DNA of 64,000 nucleotides. Origin: Calonectria ilicicola. Lineage: Eukaryota > Ascomycota > Sordariomycetes > Hypocreales > Nectriaceae. Each line of letters begins with the position of its first letter. The stretch's first letter is position 1. The position numbers and the translations under genes are program-made. The notes beneath the pieces were generated by a model. That model did not search any database, had not been told where the DNA came from, and saw only the letters and a program-made list of their open reading frames with translations. Below, piece by piece: positions 44,056 through 53,589 of the stretch. The stretch is taken from assembly GCA_020809705.1 (NCBI GenBank), contig CP085827.1, forward strand, positions 6,882,001 through 6,946,000, read 5' to 3'.

Positions 44056-45180
44056 TCACAGATCAGGAGCGAAAATAGGAATTTCCATGCGAAGCCTCTT
44101 GTGTGGCTTGAGCGAGTCAATCGAGCTGGAGATGTGGCCATCGACGACGGGTCTGCGGGTGAAGAAGATCAGCATATCGCGAGTAGCTTCACGGGTAGGG
44201 TCGATGGCGTAGACAGGAGACAGGCTGTGCTTGTACTCGTGGTCGATGATGACCAGGGTGTCCAAAAAGTGGCGATGATGAGCACGAGCGCGGATGAGAG
44301 TTGTCTTGGTCTCATCAACTGAAACACCAGTTTGTTCGTCCATCTCGTGCATGTAAGTTACGGCACTCCTAGGCTGCATGTTGTTGCAGCCAAGGTAGGT
44401 TGTCATGGTGTGGTCAACACCATCGCTGTGAACGCCCTCTAAAGCAGGCTCGCCAAGGATCTGAGCATTGGTGACGGTGCGCAGGTTGAAAAGGGTGCAC
44501 ACCCACTTATTGATGTCGTAGTTGAGTAGGTCGCGAGAGGAAGTCTGGACCCCGTGGATGACGGCACCTTTGAAGACCATCAGGGCCTGGAAGGCAGTGT
44601 TGAGCTGCAGCTCGTCTTCGACCTCGTCGAAGATGCGCACCTGACCTGAGTCGTACCGCTTGAAATCCTCCTCGACGGAGAGAGCAAAGGGCTGAAACTC
44701 GAGGCGGCGGAGCTGTTTAGTGTCCATGTCTAAGCAAAACCGGCCATTTCTTGAGCGGCGGAAGGGTAGGGTAGGGTCCTTGTAGAGACGGTCGCTGACT
44801 TCCTGGAGTCTGGTGAAATCCTCCTTGGTGGCACCCAGTCCACGGAGAATAGGGACCATTTCAGCACCCTCGACAAAGACGTGACGCTCAGTGAGGTAGC
44901 GCTTACGGATCCTCATGATTTTAGCAATGGCCTCGTGATACTCGGGCTCCTGCTGGCGGGCAGCAATGTTGAGCTGGGGACGCTGATTCTGCTGCGACAG
45001 GACGTTCTGGAAGGCATCGTGAGCGGCAGGGGCCACAGCCTCGGCGGCGGCAGCCTGTTGAAGCCGGTGAGAAGTATTATACTGGCGTCTGGCAAAGTGG
45101 CCAGCAACGGCCATGCTCCTCGGGGAGCGCAGAGCGCTGGCGCAGGCAACGCCGGCGCGTCTTGTGGAAGCAGAAAACAT
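44056..45180 (-). CDS. 2OG-Fe(II) dioxygenase of the BsmA/PF10014 family, probable mitochondrial
   Basis: Predicted 2-oxoglutarate- and Fe(II)-dependent dioxygenase of 374 residues, single exon. The catalytic domain has VRIFDEVEDELQLNTAFQALMVFKGAVIHGV and the metal motif HxD in PALEGVHSDGVDHT, as in PF10014, which includes bacterial free-amino-acid hydroxylases such as isoleucine dioxygenase. A distal His followed by Arg needed for iron and 2OG lies in the C-terminal third (FLDTLVIIDHEYKH... and later RR). The N-terminus (MFSASTRRAGVACASALRSP) is Arg/Ala/Ser-rich without acidic residues, a likely mitochondrial presequence. This supports the start at 45180; the open frame extends to 45303 but that part looks like 5' UTR. 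The substrate is unknown, and a free amino acid is the leading guess. Confidence 0.82.
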   Translation of the reverse strand: MFSASTRRAGVACASALRSPRSMAVAGHFARRQYNTSHRLQQAAAAEAVAPAAHDAFQNVLSQQNQRPQLNIAARQQEPEYHEAIAKIMRIRKRYLTERHVFVEGAEMVPILRGLGATKEDFTRLQEVSDRLYKDPTLPFRRSRNGRFCLDMDTKQLRRLEFQPFALSVEEDFKRYDSGQVRIFDEVEDELQLNTAFQALMVFKGAVIHGVQTSSRDLLNYDINKWVCTLFNLRTVTNAQILGEPALEGVHSDGVDHTMTTYLGCNNMQPRSAVTYMHEMDEQTGVSVDETKTTLIRARAHHRHFLDTLVIIDHEYKHSLSPVYAIDPTREATRDMLIFFTRRPVVDGHISSSIDSLKPHKRLRMEIPIFAPDL

Positions 45181-48009
45181 TGTGGTTGAGGTCGGGTGAG
45201 TTATTACTACAACTAGGTACTGATGGAGAAAGCCTTTACCAAATTGCGAGATCGGCAATGTACATAGACCAAGGCGACTATAAGAACGAATATGGCCTCG
45301 CACCGGCCCGTCACGTGGAGGCAGCCAGAACCTGAGAGGCTGGCACCGAGAATGCCGAGATCGCTATGCCGAGATGCATGATCTACAGGGCTCCTGTCAT
45401 GACGTGAAGCCCCGGGTTTGGCCGTGCGTGATCAGATCGTTCGATTTGCACCAATTATTGGCAGAGCTGGGCAGAGCAAGGAGAGGGAAAAGGGCTCACC
45501 TGGCCACAGCAGTGGAGTGTCGTAATGGCAGGATTCAGGGCCTGCGTCTCACTGTCGACAGCCTCTGATGCATATTCCCGCAGCCAGTTGTCGTTGGCCA
45601 AGCTACCACGCCCACTCAAACGATGTATTATCACATCGCACGTGCCGAGTAGAGCGGGGCACGCTGCGAGGCGTGCGTGTATCGGCCCTTTGCTATCAGA
45701 TCTTACGGGCTCGCAGACGTCTGTATTTTCGGTAATCTTATCGTCTTGCGTCTCAGCACCCCAGCCGGGAACCGCAGGCGTGTGCATAGCGGAGTTGCCC
45801 CAACTTTTGGCTCATCCTCGTCCGTTTAGTGCCGGCGCCTACTGCGTCAATGGCAAAATTGGGAACCCAGACTCTGCTTGGCACGCTGTTATACTGTACG
45901 ACTGCCCTGCGTCTTATGCCGATTTGCTACGTATTACACGCTAGCCAAGGCCAACCCTTCTAACAGTTAACTCGGCTTATGCCACCTACCCCGTTTCCAT
46001 CAATCATAGGCCCTCGGGTTATTGTAGGATGGCTTTTTGTCTCGCATGACTGATCACCATTATCGGTGCTGTGCACTGGACCGGGCCGGCTCAATCTCAA
46101 CCTGGGCTCTAGAGCAAGGTTTAACGAAATACAGGACTATTTGCTTGGCCGTTGCAGTTGCAGCAGGTAGCCTAGGGGAACGAGCAATGGCTGGCAGTTT
46201 ATTGTTCCCAAAAATAGCCGTGGCAACTCAATCCATTCGCCAAATTGTCTCTCTGCTTGATACCGACGAGAGCTTGTTTTCCACTCTACTCACAATCATT
46301 GCGTGTATCTTGCTCTAGGCCTGCCTTTCCAAAAACAGCGTGAGTAGGGTTCTGCCAGCAACAGCTGTGCCAGCAGCGAGGCTATAGTGACTTTAGCGCT
46401 AAAGTTTCAGATCAATCATGTGCCCCCAGCATCTTGGCCTGGTAGGGCGCTGAAATTTAGAAGGGCACGCACTGAAGACTGCTAGCATTCTAGCCGGGCG
46501 GAGGCCTATCCACATCTTAATGGGCGATCTCATCCCGCTAAGCCGAGATCAGATGCAAGTCCTACTTAATGCCCCTCATCTTCACCCCTGCAATAACTAG
46601 CCCGCATGACATTGCTAGCTGGTTGCTTCGTACAAGGGCGACTAGAAATTTTACTTTCGCCGGGCGTAAAAAGCAAAAAAGGAAAAAAAAAATAATAATA
46701 ATAATAAATAAAAGTAAAAATAGCCGACCAAAAAAAAGGACGGGAGAGGCCAACGACCTTCCTTCCAAATCCTTTCACGCCATAGAAATTAAACTTCGTT
46801 TCGGCATGGCATGGGCCCCATCGTATTCGTTTCTGCGGCGATGACGCCGGACCGGGGCGTTGTGAGAAAACTGAAAGAAGCGAAAGAAGTGAGGCCACAG
46901 CCTCCAGAACTGTTCTCAAATCGATGCTGTTGATGACATCTCCACCTTGTGGTCCTTGCAAATGGAGAGACCGGCTAAATAACTGAAACACGAAGCCTTT
47001 TTCGTGCTTTTTTGCCCATACTCATGCCTTCCTTCATGTTGCCGTTGCCTTGCGCATCTTACACAAACCCACACCGCAACTCTGAGGACCGGTTATCTAA
47101 AGCTTGGCAAATTTAGGAAGGCAGATGGGGGCGGTTTAAATCCTCTAGGGCGCGTCATTGGGTGAGGCATTTTCGCCCGATTGCTCAAAGAGTCGTAGAA
47201 AGTGCTATAGTCGGTGATGGCATCAAGAGGTGTCACAGCATACAGCTGACTGGTTCAGCATGCGTGTCGGTCCGACACGAGCGTCCGGCTCGAGCGTACA
47301 CCGTTTAGAGCTGAATGACAACAATATCTCAAGTCACATTTACTGGTTTTTGCTTCAAGTTGCTTGGGCATTGAGACGAAAACCAGCTGGGACCCGGATG
47401 GCGCTCGCCCTCAGCTCTGGACTTGGACATGCCAACACTATCCCCTGTATAGTGATTGCATCGGGATTTTCGGGACAAAATTGGAAATTCATTGGGAAAT
47501 GCACGTCAGTGGCATGCATTAGTCGTTCCATCTCCTGTTACAATTCGGCTGAGTGGCGCCCTCCGTTCCGCATCGCACCGCTCCGCGTCGCCCTGTTTTG
47601 CGTCAACTTGCATCGCGTTGTGTTCCAATGCGTTACCGGCAACATTTACCGGGATAGCACGCCTCGCTCATAATCACTTACTTGATTTTTTTTTTTCTTT
47701 GGTGGGGCCCTGGCTGACTGACACATCCACATATTTCATCTAGACCGCCAGTAGCGCCTGACGAATCCAACAAGCTGTCGAAGCTCATTGGTCTTGACGG
47801 ACATGGGACAACAGTTAATGCAGTGTTGCTGTGGCCCCAAAATTCCTTCCCGTGCATTGTTGGTTAATGATATCAGAGGGGTACTCAGAGCCCCTCCATC
47901 TTGGTTCCGGAATTGCTTGTAGAAACCTCTCTACCTACCTGCGTGTCTAAACTCCTTTATCCAGTCCAACCCAGTCCGTTCTAGACTACACTCGAAAAAA
48001 AAAAAAAAA
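45181..48009. other. Gene-free stretch between divergent genes
   Basis: About 2.8 kb containing the promoter of the 2OG oxygenase on the left and of the aldolase on the right. ORFs such as 45525-45944 (+) and 46566-46991 (-) show no conserved features. A trinucleotide (AAT)n microsatellite lies at 46690-46708 and a T tract near 47685. No gene was recognised. Confidence 0.45.
46690..46708. repeat. (AAT)n microsatellite
   Basis: About six AAT units next to an A-rich run. Neutral simple repeat. Confidence 0.6.
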
Positions 48010-48010
48010 A
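47995..48010 (+). promoter_or_regulatory. A16 leader directly abutting the aldolase start codon
   Basis: Sixteen consecutive A end with the A of the proposed ATG at 48010. The mRNA leader would therefore present an oligo(A) stretch immediately at the initiation site. It may influence initiation or bind poly(A)-binding protein. Slippage at this tract would not change the coding frame. Confidence 0.5.
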
Positions 48011-49113
48011 TGGCGCCCTCAGCTACAACCCCAGAAACTCAACCCCAGGAAAAGCTCACCAAGCTTCCCGTGGCCGTGGAGGAAGAGGAGATGGAATGCC
48101 AATTGGCCAACCTCAGCCACGGCCCCAATCCTCTAACAGGTGCGGACTGAATCATCATGGGATAAAAAGTGATTCGAGTAAAATGTACTGACGAATTGAG
48201 ACCTGACGGTCAGGCATTCCCAAGTTTGTTTCCTTTCAGGCGCACCGCGAGCACATCATTTTGCATATGGCTGCCGTCTTCCGGAACTGGGCGCGTGTTG
48301 GCTACATCGAGGGCATCTCCGGCCACATCAGTGTGCGCGATCCTGAATTCCCCGAGTGTATCTGGATGAATCCCATCGGCAAACACTTTGGACTGATGAA
48401 TGCAAGCGACATGGTGTGCCTTGAGATTGCTACTGGAAGGATTGTCGGTGGTAACAAGGTAAGTTGAGACATAAACCCACCACCCCACTCGTATAGTTTA
48501 GGGACGGGGAAACTTTGTGGGCGACCTTGGTGAGACTCATACGCTTGTATTGCAGGTCCGTCCCGTGAACAAACCCGGCTTCTTCATCCATTCCGAAATG
48601 CATAAGGCTCGTCATGATATCCATGCCATTTGCCATGCCCACACCATCGCTGGCCGTGCCTGGACCGCCTTTGGCAAGCCACTGGATATGATCACACAAG
48701 ACGTGTGTGATTTATATGGCACTATCGCCGTTATGAATGAGTATGGTGGTATCGTAGCCGCAGACGAGGAGGGCAGGCGGATTGCCAAGGCCCTTGGTCC
48801 CAAGGCCAAGGCCGCTTTACTTCTGAATCACGGTCTTATTACTGTTGGCAACACCGTTGATGAGGCATCCTTCCTGCTCGGGCTAGTTGAGCGAAGTTGT
48901 GAGATCCAACTCAAGGTTGAAGCCGCATGCGCTGGCAACCCCGAGCTCAAGAAGGTACTTATCCCCGATGAGCTTTGCGAGTTCAACTACAGAATGGCCG
49001 GTGAAAAGAATTGGCTTTACGTTGAGGCTCAAAACGACATTGAATATGAAATTGTGATGGCAGGAGATGTCATCAAGACCGGCCTCGAAAACATGAGGGT
49101 GGATAATCTGTAG
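48010..49113 (+). CDS. Class II aldolase/adducin family protein
   Basis: Zn-dependent class II aldolase/adducin-fold protein of 310 residues, probably cytosolic. Exons: 48010-48139, 48214-48458 and 48556-49113, exactly in frame at good GT/AG sites. The fold starts with [35 protein letters not shown]. The metal-binding His pair is in [17 protein letters not shown] near residues 145-165, with a third His in [11 protein letters not shown]. Fungal members are often annotated as aldolases but many have no proven activity; retro-aldol cleavage of a phosphorylated or hydroxylated acid is the family chemistry. The acidic N-terminus (VEEEEME) is unstructured. It precedes the PLP decarboxylase on the same strand by 1.2 kb. 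A common pathway is possible but not shown. Confidence 0.9.
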
Positions 49114-50318
49114 CATTCGTATTTATTATCGCATAGCGAAAGAAGACATTGATTTTAATTTAAGTCTTTGAAAATCAGTGTTTCAATAGTCGTATCTCTA
49201 AAATGAACCAAATGCTATATGAAACAATCGTTTAAATTTTTCTACCCAGTGCAGAAAGCAAAATTAAAGCGCACTGCCAGTGTTGTATATCCATTGTATT
49301 CCAAATTCTTTCACCCCAGTCACAGCTTGTTGATGCAATTTGACCTTGCCTCAGGTTATAGCCTGGATACGTGTATTATTACTTTTGTTATCGACCAAAC
49401 AAAGATTCGATTTCTTGCTAGCACATCTCAGCAGACCCAAGTTGAAGAAGTATAAATTACTTGGGAAAGGAGCATAGGTTCGTGACAGCATTTCTGCTGA
49501 TCAGTAATGTCAAAATATTCCACCAAATATTGGTCCGACAGGTGGATCCCAGATATATACGCTTCCATGAACTTCCAAGGGTTAATGTTGGACAGTATTC
49601 TCATGAAATTCCTGATCACATCTTAAAATAAGTGCAAACGGCAGGACTAGCAAGTTCGGCCTCATCACCGATGTAGTGTTGAATTAAGATGGAATTCTGA
49701 GTAAGATGGTAGATTAACTGATGTCTATAAGACTAGAATGATAGATATACGTTGTCAAAATGAGAAAGGCAGCCAGTGTTAAGAAGACGCCTCGCGAGCT
49801 AGCTTCAAAATCCAGTAACCAAAGGTCAGCGTACCAGCTTACATCATGAGAAGCCTTTCTCTTTTTCAGAGTCAAATCCTCGGGAACGCAATGGGATCAA
49901 GAAAAAGAACTCACTAGAGAGTCTCCAAGAAAGTTCCCAGGGATGGCGCAAAGCGAAACCCTGATGCTGGCTAGTTAGCGGCCAAAATTAAAGGCGGCCG
50001 AGATCTGTCCGCAAGGAGGAGAATGCAAGACACATTACTAACTTGGATACGAAGGTTTAGTTAGAGCCAGAAGGAAGAGTTTACGTAAATCAGGGGTATT
50101 ATTATGCGAGGACTGTGCTTGGGAAAACCCCGGCGCCAAAGAACTATTACGAAAGGGTGCCCTGTGCCACCTGGCTAGCAGCAACAAAAGCGTACTAGGC
50201 CCCTCTGACAGCACATCCACCAAGCTGTATTTACAGCGCCCCTGCCCACTGTCAGCCATTGTTTTGGCATGGATTGCCGTTGACGTAGGCCTAAACCCTC
50301 CCCGAAACAGCAGCGCCC
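49114..50318. other. Intergenic region
   Basis: About 1.2 kb between two plus-strand genes. The left half is AT-rich (aldolase 3' region) and the right half becomes GC-richer (decarboxylase promoter). No further gene was recognised. Confidence 0.4.
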
Positions 50319-51845
50319 ATGTCGTTCCCTGGGCTCAAAACCAACGGCCACACGCCAGTGCTAAGGCGAGCTGACGATGTCGACGAGCTTGTCGACGCCG
50401 TAAAGGCCCTCATTGTGCCCTACATTCGCGCGGCCGACGAGGCTGCACCATACAAGCTCAACGGCGGTGGTGAGTATGGAACACCCAGAAACGTACTGGT
50501 AGAAAAGCTCGACCCGGCCGACCTCATCAAGCGCATGAACTTTGCGCTGCCTCTCCAAGAGGGCCGTGGGAAAGAAGGCCTGCTAGATCTCGTCGCCAGT
50601 CTGCTGCGCTACAGTGTCAACACATGGGACCAGGGCTACCTCGACAAGCTGTGCGCGAGCACCGACGCCGTGGGCGTGATATCCGAGATGCTTCTGGCCG
50701 TCCTTAACACCAACTCGCATGTCTACCAGGTCTCGCCCGCTCTGACTGTGGTCGAGAAGACCACGGCCCGCACTTTTGCCTCGTTTTTCGGCCTCACTGG
50801 TCCCCGCGCTGGCGGCATCACCTGCCAAGGCGGCAGCGCATCCAACTTCACATCCCTGGTCTCAGCCCGTGGCTACCTCTTCCCAGATACGAGATCCGAG
50901 GGCAATGGCCACTACCGCTTCGCAGTCTTCACCAGCTGCCAGGGCCACTACTCGATTCAGAAGGCTGCTTTAGCTGCCGGTATGGGTGTGAACAGCGTGT
51001 TTGCGGTGCCCTCCCACTCCGATGGACGGATGGATGTTGCTGCGCTGCGCAGCCTTGTCCTCCAGGCTAAGGCTGATGGTCGCACGCCTCTGTACGTAAA
51101 CGCTACCGCGGGAACCACTGTGTTTGGTGCCTATGATCCTATCATCGAAATCAACGATGTCTGTAAGGAATTCGGCATGTGGCTGCATGTCGACGCTTCC
51201 TGGGGTGGCGCTGCCATCTTCTCAGCTAGGCATAAGCACAAACTCGCCGGAACTCACCTTGCAGACTCGCTGACCATTAACCCGCACAAGATGCTTAATG
51301 TGCCAGCAACTTGCTCGTTCCTGCTCACCCGCGACACCAGCCTGTTACACCAAGCCAACACACTGCCAGCCGGCTATTTGTTCCACAACAATGAGTCGAG
51401 CGACGACGTCTGGGACATGGCCGACCTGACACTCCAGTGCGGCCGCCGCGCCGATAGCATGAAGCTCGCACTCTCCTGGACTTACTACGGTGCCGCCGGC
51501 TTCGGTCGCGCTGCTGACAATGCCTTCAATACAGCCGCCCACTTGGCCAACGTTGTCCACAACCACCCGGACTTTAAACTTGTGTCAAGCAATCCTCCAC
51601 CATGCCTGCAGGTTTGCTTCTACTATGCCCCTGGCGGGAGAATGGGAAATACCAAGGAGCAAAACACGGAACGCACCAAGGACCTTGTGCGGAAGATTGC
51701 CAAGCGTGGTTTCATGATTGACTACGCTCCTGGTGATGAAGGGAGCTTCTTCCGAGTCGCCGTCAACTGGCAGACTCTGGCTGAGACTGCTGAGGGCATT
51801 ATCGTTGCCCTCGACCAGCTCGGAAAGGAATCTATAGAGGTTTAA
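50319..51845 (+). CDS. PLP-dependent group II amino-acid decarboxylase
   Basis: Pyridoxal-phosphate enzyme of the glutamate / aromatic amino acid / cysteine-sulfinate decarboxylase family, 508 residues, single exon. The N-terminal part has the family start (LLDLVASLLRYSVNTWDQGYLDKL, substrate loop). The cofactor region has GGITCQGGSASNFTSLVSAR, the base-stacking HYSIQKAA, the PLP-nitrogen Asp in LHVDASWGGA, and the Schiff-base Lys324 in TINPHKMLNVP. The C-terminus with FFRVAVNWQT is complete. It is GC-rich and intronless, unlike most neighbours. Substrate cannot be fixed; the C-terminal pattern resembles fungal glutamate/sulfinate-type members more than plant aromatic decarboxylases. It could supply an amine to the adjacent thioesterase/PKS locus, by inference. 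Confidence 0.9.
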   Translation: MSFPGLKTNGHTPVLRRADDVDELVDAVKALIVPYIRAADEAAPYKLNGGGEYGTPRNVLVEKLDPADLIKRMNFALPLQEGRGKEGLLDLVASLLRYSVNTWDQGYLDKLCASTDAVGVISEMLLAVLNTNSHVYQVSPALTVVEKTTARTFASFFGLTGPRAGGITCQGGSASNFTSLVSARGYLFPDTRSEGNGHYRFAVFTSCQGHYSIQKAALAAGMGVNSVFAVPSHSDGRMDVAALRSLVLQAKADGRTPLYVNATAGTTVFGAYDPIIEINDVCKEFGMWLHVDASWGGAAIFSARHKHKLAGTHLADSLTINPHKMLNVPATCSFLLTRDTSLLHQANTLPAGYLFHNNESSDDVWDMADLTLQCGRRADSMKLALSWTYYGAAGFGRAADNAFNTAAHLANVVHNHPDFKLVSSNPPPCLQVCFYYAPGGRMGNTKEQNTERTKDLVRKIAKRGFMIDYAPGDEGSFFRVAVNWQTLAETAEGIIVALDQLGKESIEV

Positions 51846-52534
51846 ACAGGGTGGAGCGCAAACTGGACGAATATGGAGCGACTTTCTGGAGGCATGTGTT
51901 CTGGATGCCAGCGGCTGCGCTCGTCTCGGCATCTTCAATGAGCCTTCTATTTTCTGGCCTGTTATTTCTTTTTCTTTTTCTTCGGCTTGTTAGATGGCTA
52001 ATTTGGCGGGGGCGATTTAGATGTGTTGTAAATATTAACCAGGGCACCAGATGCTTGCTGACGAAGATCACTACGGGATATGATTTAGATAAAGGGCGCA
52101 ATTCTTGATCATGACGGGTCATGTCGTGTAAAATACGTACATACATACATACATGCTCACACAGATATATTCACATAGACGAGAAATTTAGAATCGATGC
52201 ACAAGTTGTCTATTTGCCGAAGTGGCACGTGTATCCCTTCTCCAAAGACAGCTGCCATAGATTTAGATAATGTTTTAGGGCAATTTGTATGTGAATACAG
52301 TTTAGTTTAGTCTTGTCTTTATAAATATAAATACACTATTGACCTACGCTCCACCAATGATACGAGCATCTTGAGGATTAAAGTCGTGTCCCTCTCTCAA
52401 TCTATTTCCCAGACCTAAATTCCCGTTTGCAGCCTCGAAAAGAGTGCCACGCGCTGCTAATTTCCTATCCCATTCCATTCATGGCGTTTCCCATGACCGC
52501 AAAATTTGTACAATAAAAAGTTCATCCTGATTTG
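51846..52534. other. Convergent intergenic region with CATA microsatellite
   Basis: About 690 bp between the stops of the decarboxylase and the thioesterase. It contains a (TACA)n repeat at 52137-52154. An AATAAA-like AATAAAAAG lies near 52512. No gene was seen. Confidence 0.45.
52137..52154. repeat. (TACA)n microsatellite
   Basis: Four to five tetranucleotide units in the 3' region between convergent genes. Confidence 0.6.
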
Positions 52535-53589
52535 TTAAGCTTGCATCTTGATCGCTTCCAGAATCTCAAGGCCTTCGTTGAGTTGGGCAGTAATCGTGGG
52601 AATCTGCAAAAAAAAAAAAACCCCCCGTGTCAGCCAAGCAAGCTTCCTTGATAGAAATAGTTATTGGTGGGCAAGATCAGCTCATCACTCACATGCTTAA
52701 AGTCAAAAACATTATAATGGTGGGTATCGGTATCCATGGAAGCCTTGATGAAGCTGGGATAGGTGCCCTCCCAGCCAAGGAATTGCTCGCGGCGGTACAA
52801 GTCTACGTGGCAGGGCTTTTCCGAGGGCGTTTGGGGTGTGGTGAATTGAACACACTTGATCAAGACTGCAGGAGGGGGTCCATCGCTAGCTGGCAGCGTC
52901 TCGGTGGCCTGCTCAAATTTCTTGGTCTGGACCTTTTCCCAGCCTCCTGTCAGCGACTTGTACAGAATGGTGTGCTGATCAACCTCGTGCTTCTCGCCGC
53001 CAGCTGTGAAGCTGACAGGCTTTCCACCCAGGGCCGGCCCGCCCCATTGAGGCAGCTCCCAGTTCTGCAGGTAAACATCGCAGTTTTTGAGCGACTTGCG
53101 CACCAGATCGGGAAGATTGCTAAAATCGGGATCGGCGCCCATGCCGGGGGTTCGGTTGAGGGCCATGTGGTAGGGCGAGTCGACCATGAGGATGCCGGCG
53201 ACGGTGAACTTGGGCGATGGCGTGTCGGCGAGGATGCGCGCGATGGTGACGGAGAGGTAGCCACCGAGGGACCAGCCTGTGAAAGGTTAGCATGATGGCG
53301 AATGCTATCATGGCCACGGCCTGAACCTACCTCCGAGCAGAATGGGCCCTGAGAGATTGATACTCTCAATCAGCCCAATGTAATGGCGGGCCATCTCCTC
53401 CAGGCCACCCTCCCATAGCGCTGCCGTGAAGAAGTTGGGGTTGTGGATGGCCCAGACGTCACGATGCAGCTTGCCCAAACTAAAGTAACCAAAGGTGGTA
53501 CCGCCGCCATCGTGGATCAGAACGAGGGGCGTCGGCTTGGGCCACTTGCCAGCGGGCGCCGTCTGCACTCTGAGGGGATTCTTGTCCAT
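52535..53589 (-). CDS. Stand-alone thioesterase (alpha/beta hydrolase)
   Basis: Predicted type II-like thioesterase of the alpha/beta hydrolase fold, 303 residues. Exons: 53589-53331, 53276-52693 and 52603-52535, exactly in frame. The N-terminus has [19 protein letters not shown] (oxyanion-hole region) as in PKS and NRPS thioesterase domains. The nucleophile elbow GWSLGG is created by the first intron join. The acid is probably the Asp in ILMVDSPYH or near it. The His is most likely in [12 protein letters not shown] at the C-terminus. It is a free protein, not fused to a carrier. It lies 3.4 kb from the divergent highly reducing PKS start and is a candidate product-release partner. The last intron has a long pyrimidine tract before its acceptor (T12GCAG). 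Confidence 0.87.

Noticed and set aside
45525..45944. 139-codon ORF between the 2OG oxygenase and the aldolase
   Set aside because: Low-complexity composition, no recognisable motif and no supporting splice structure.
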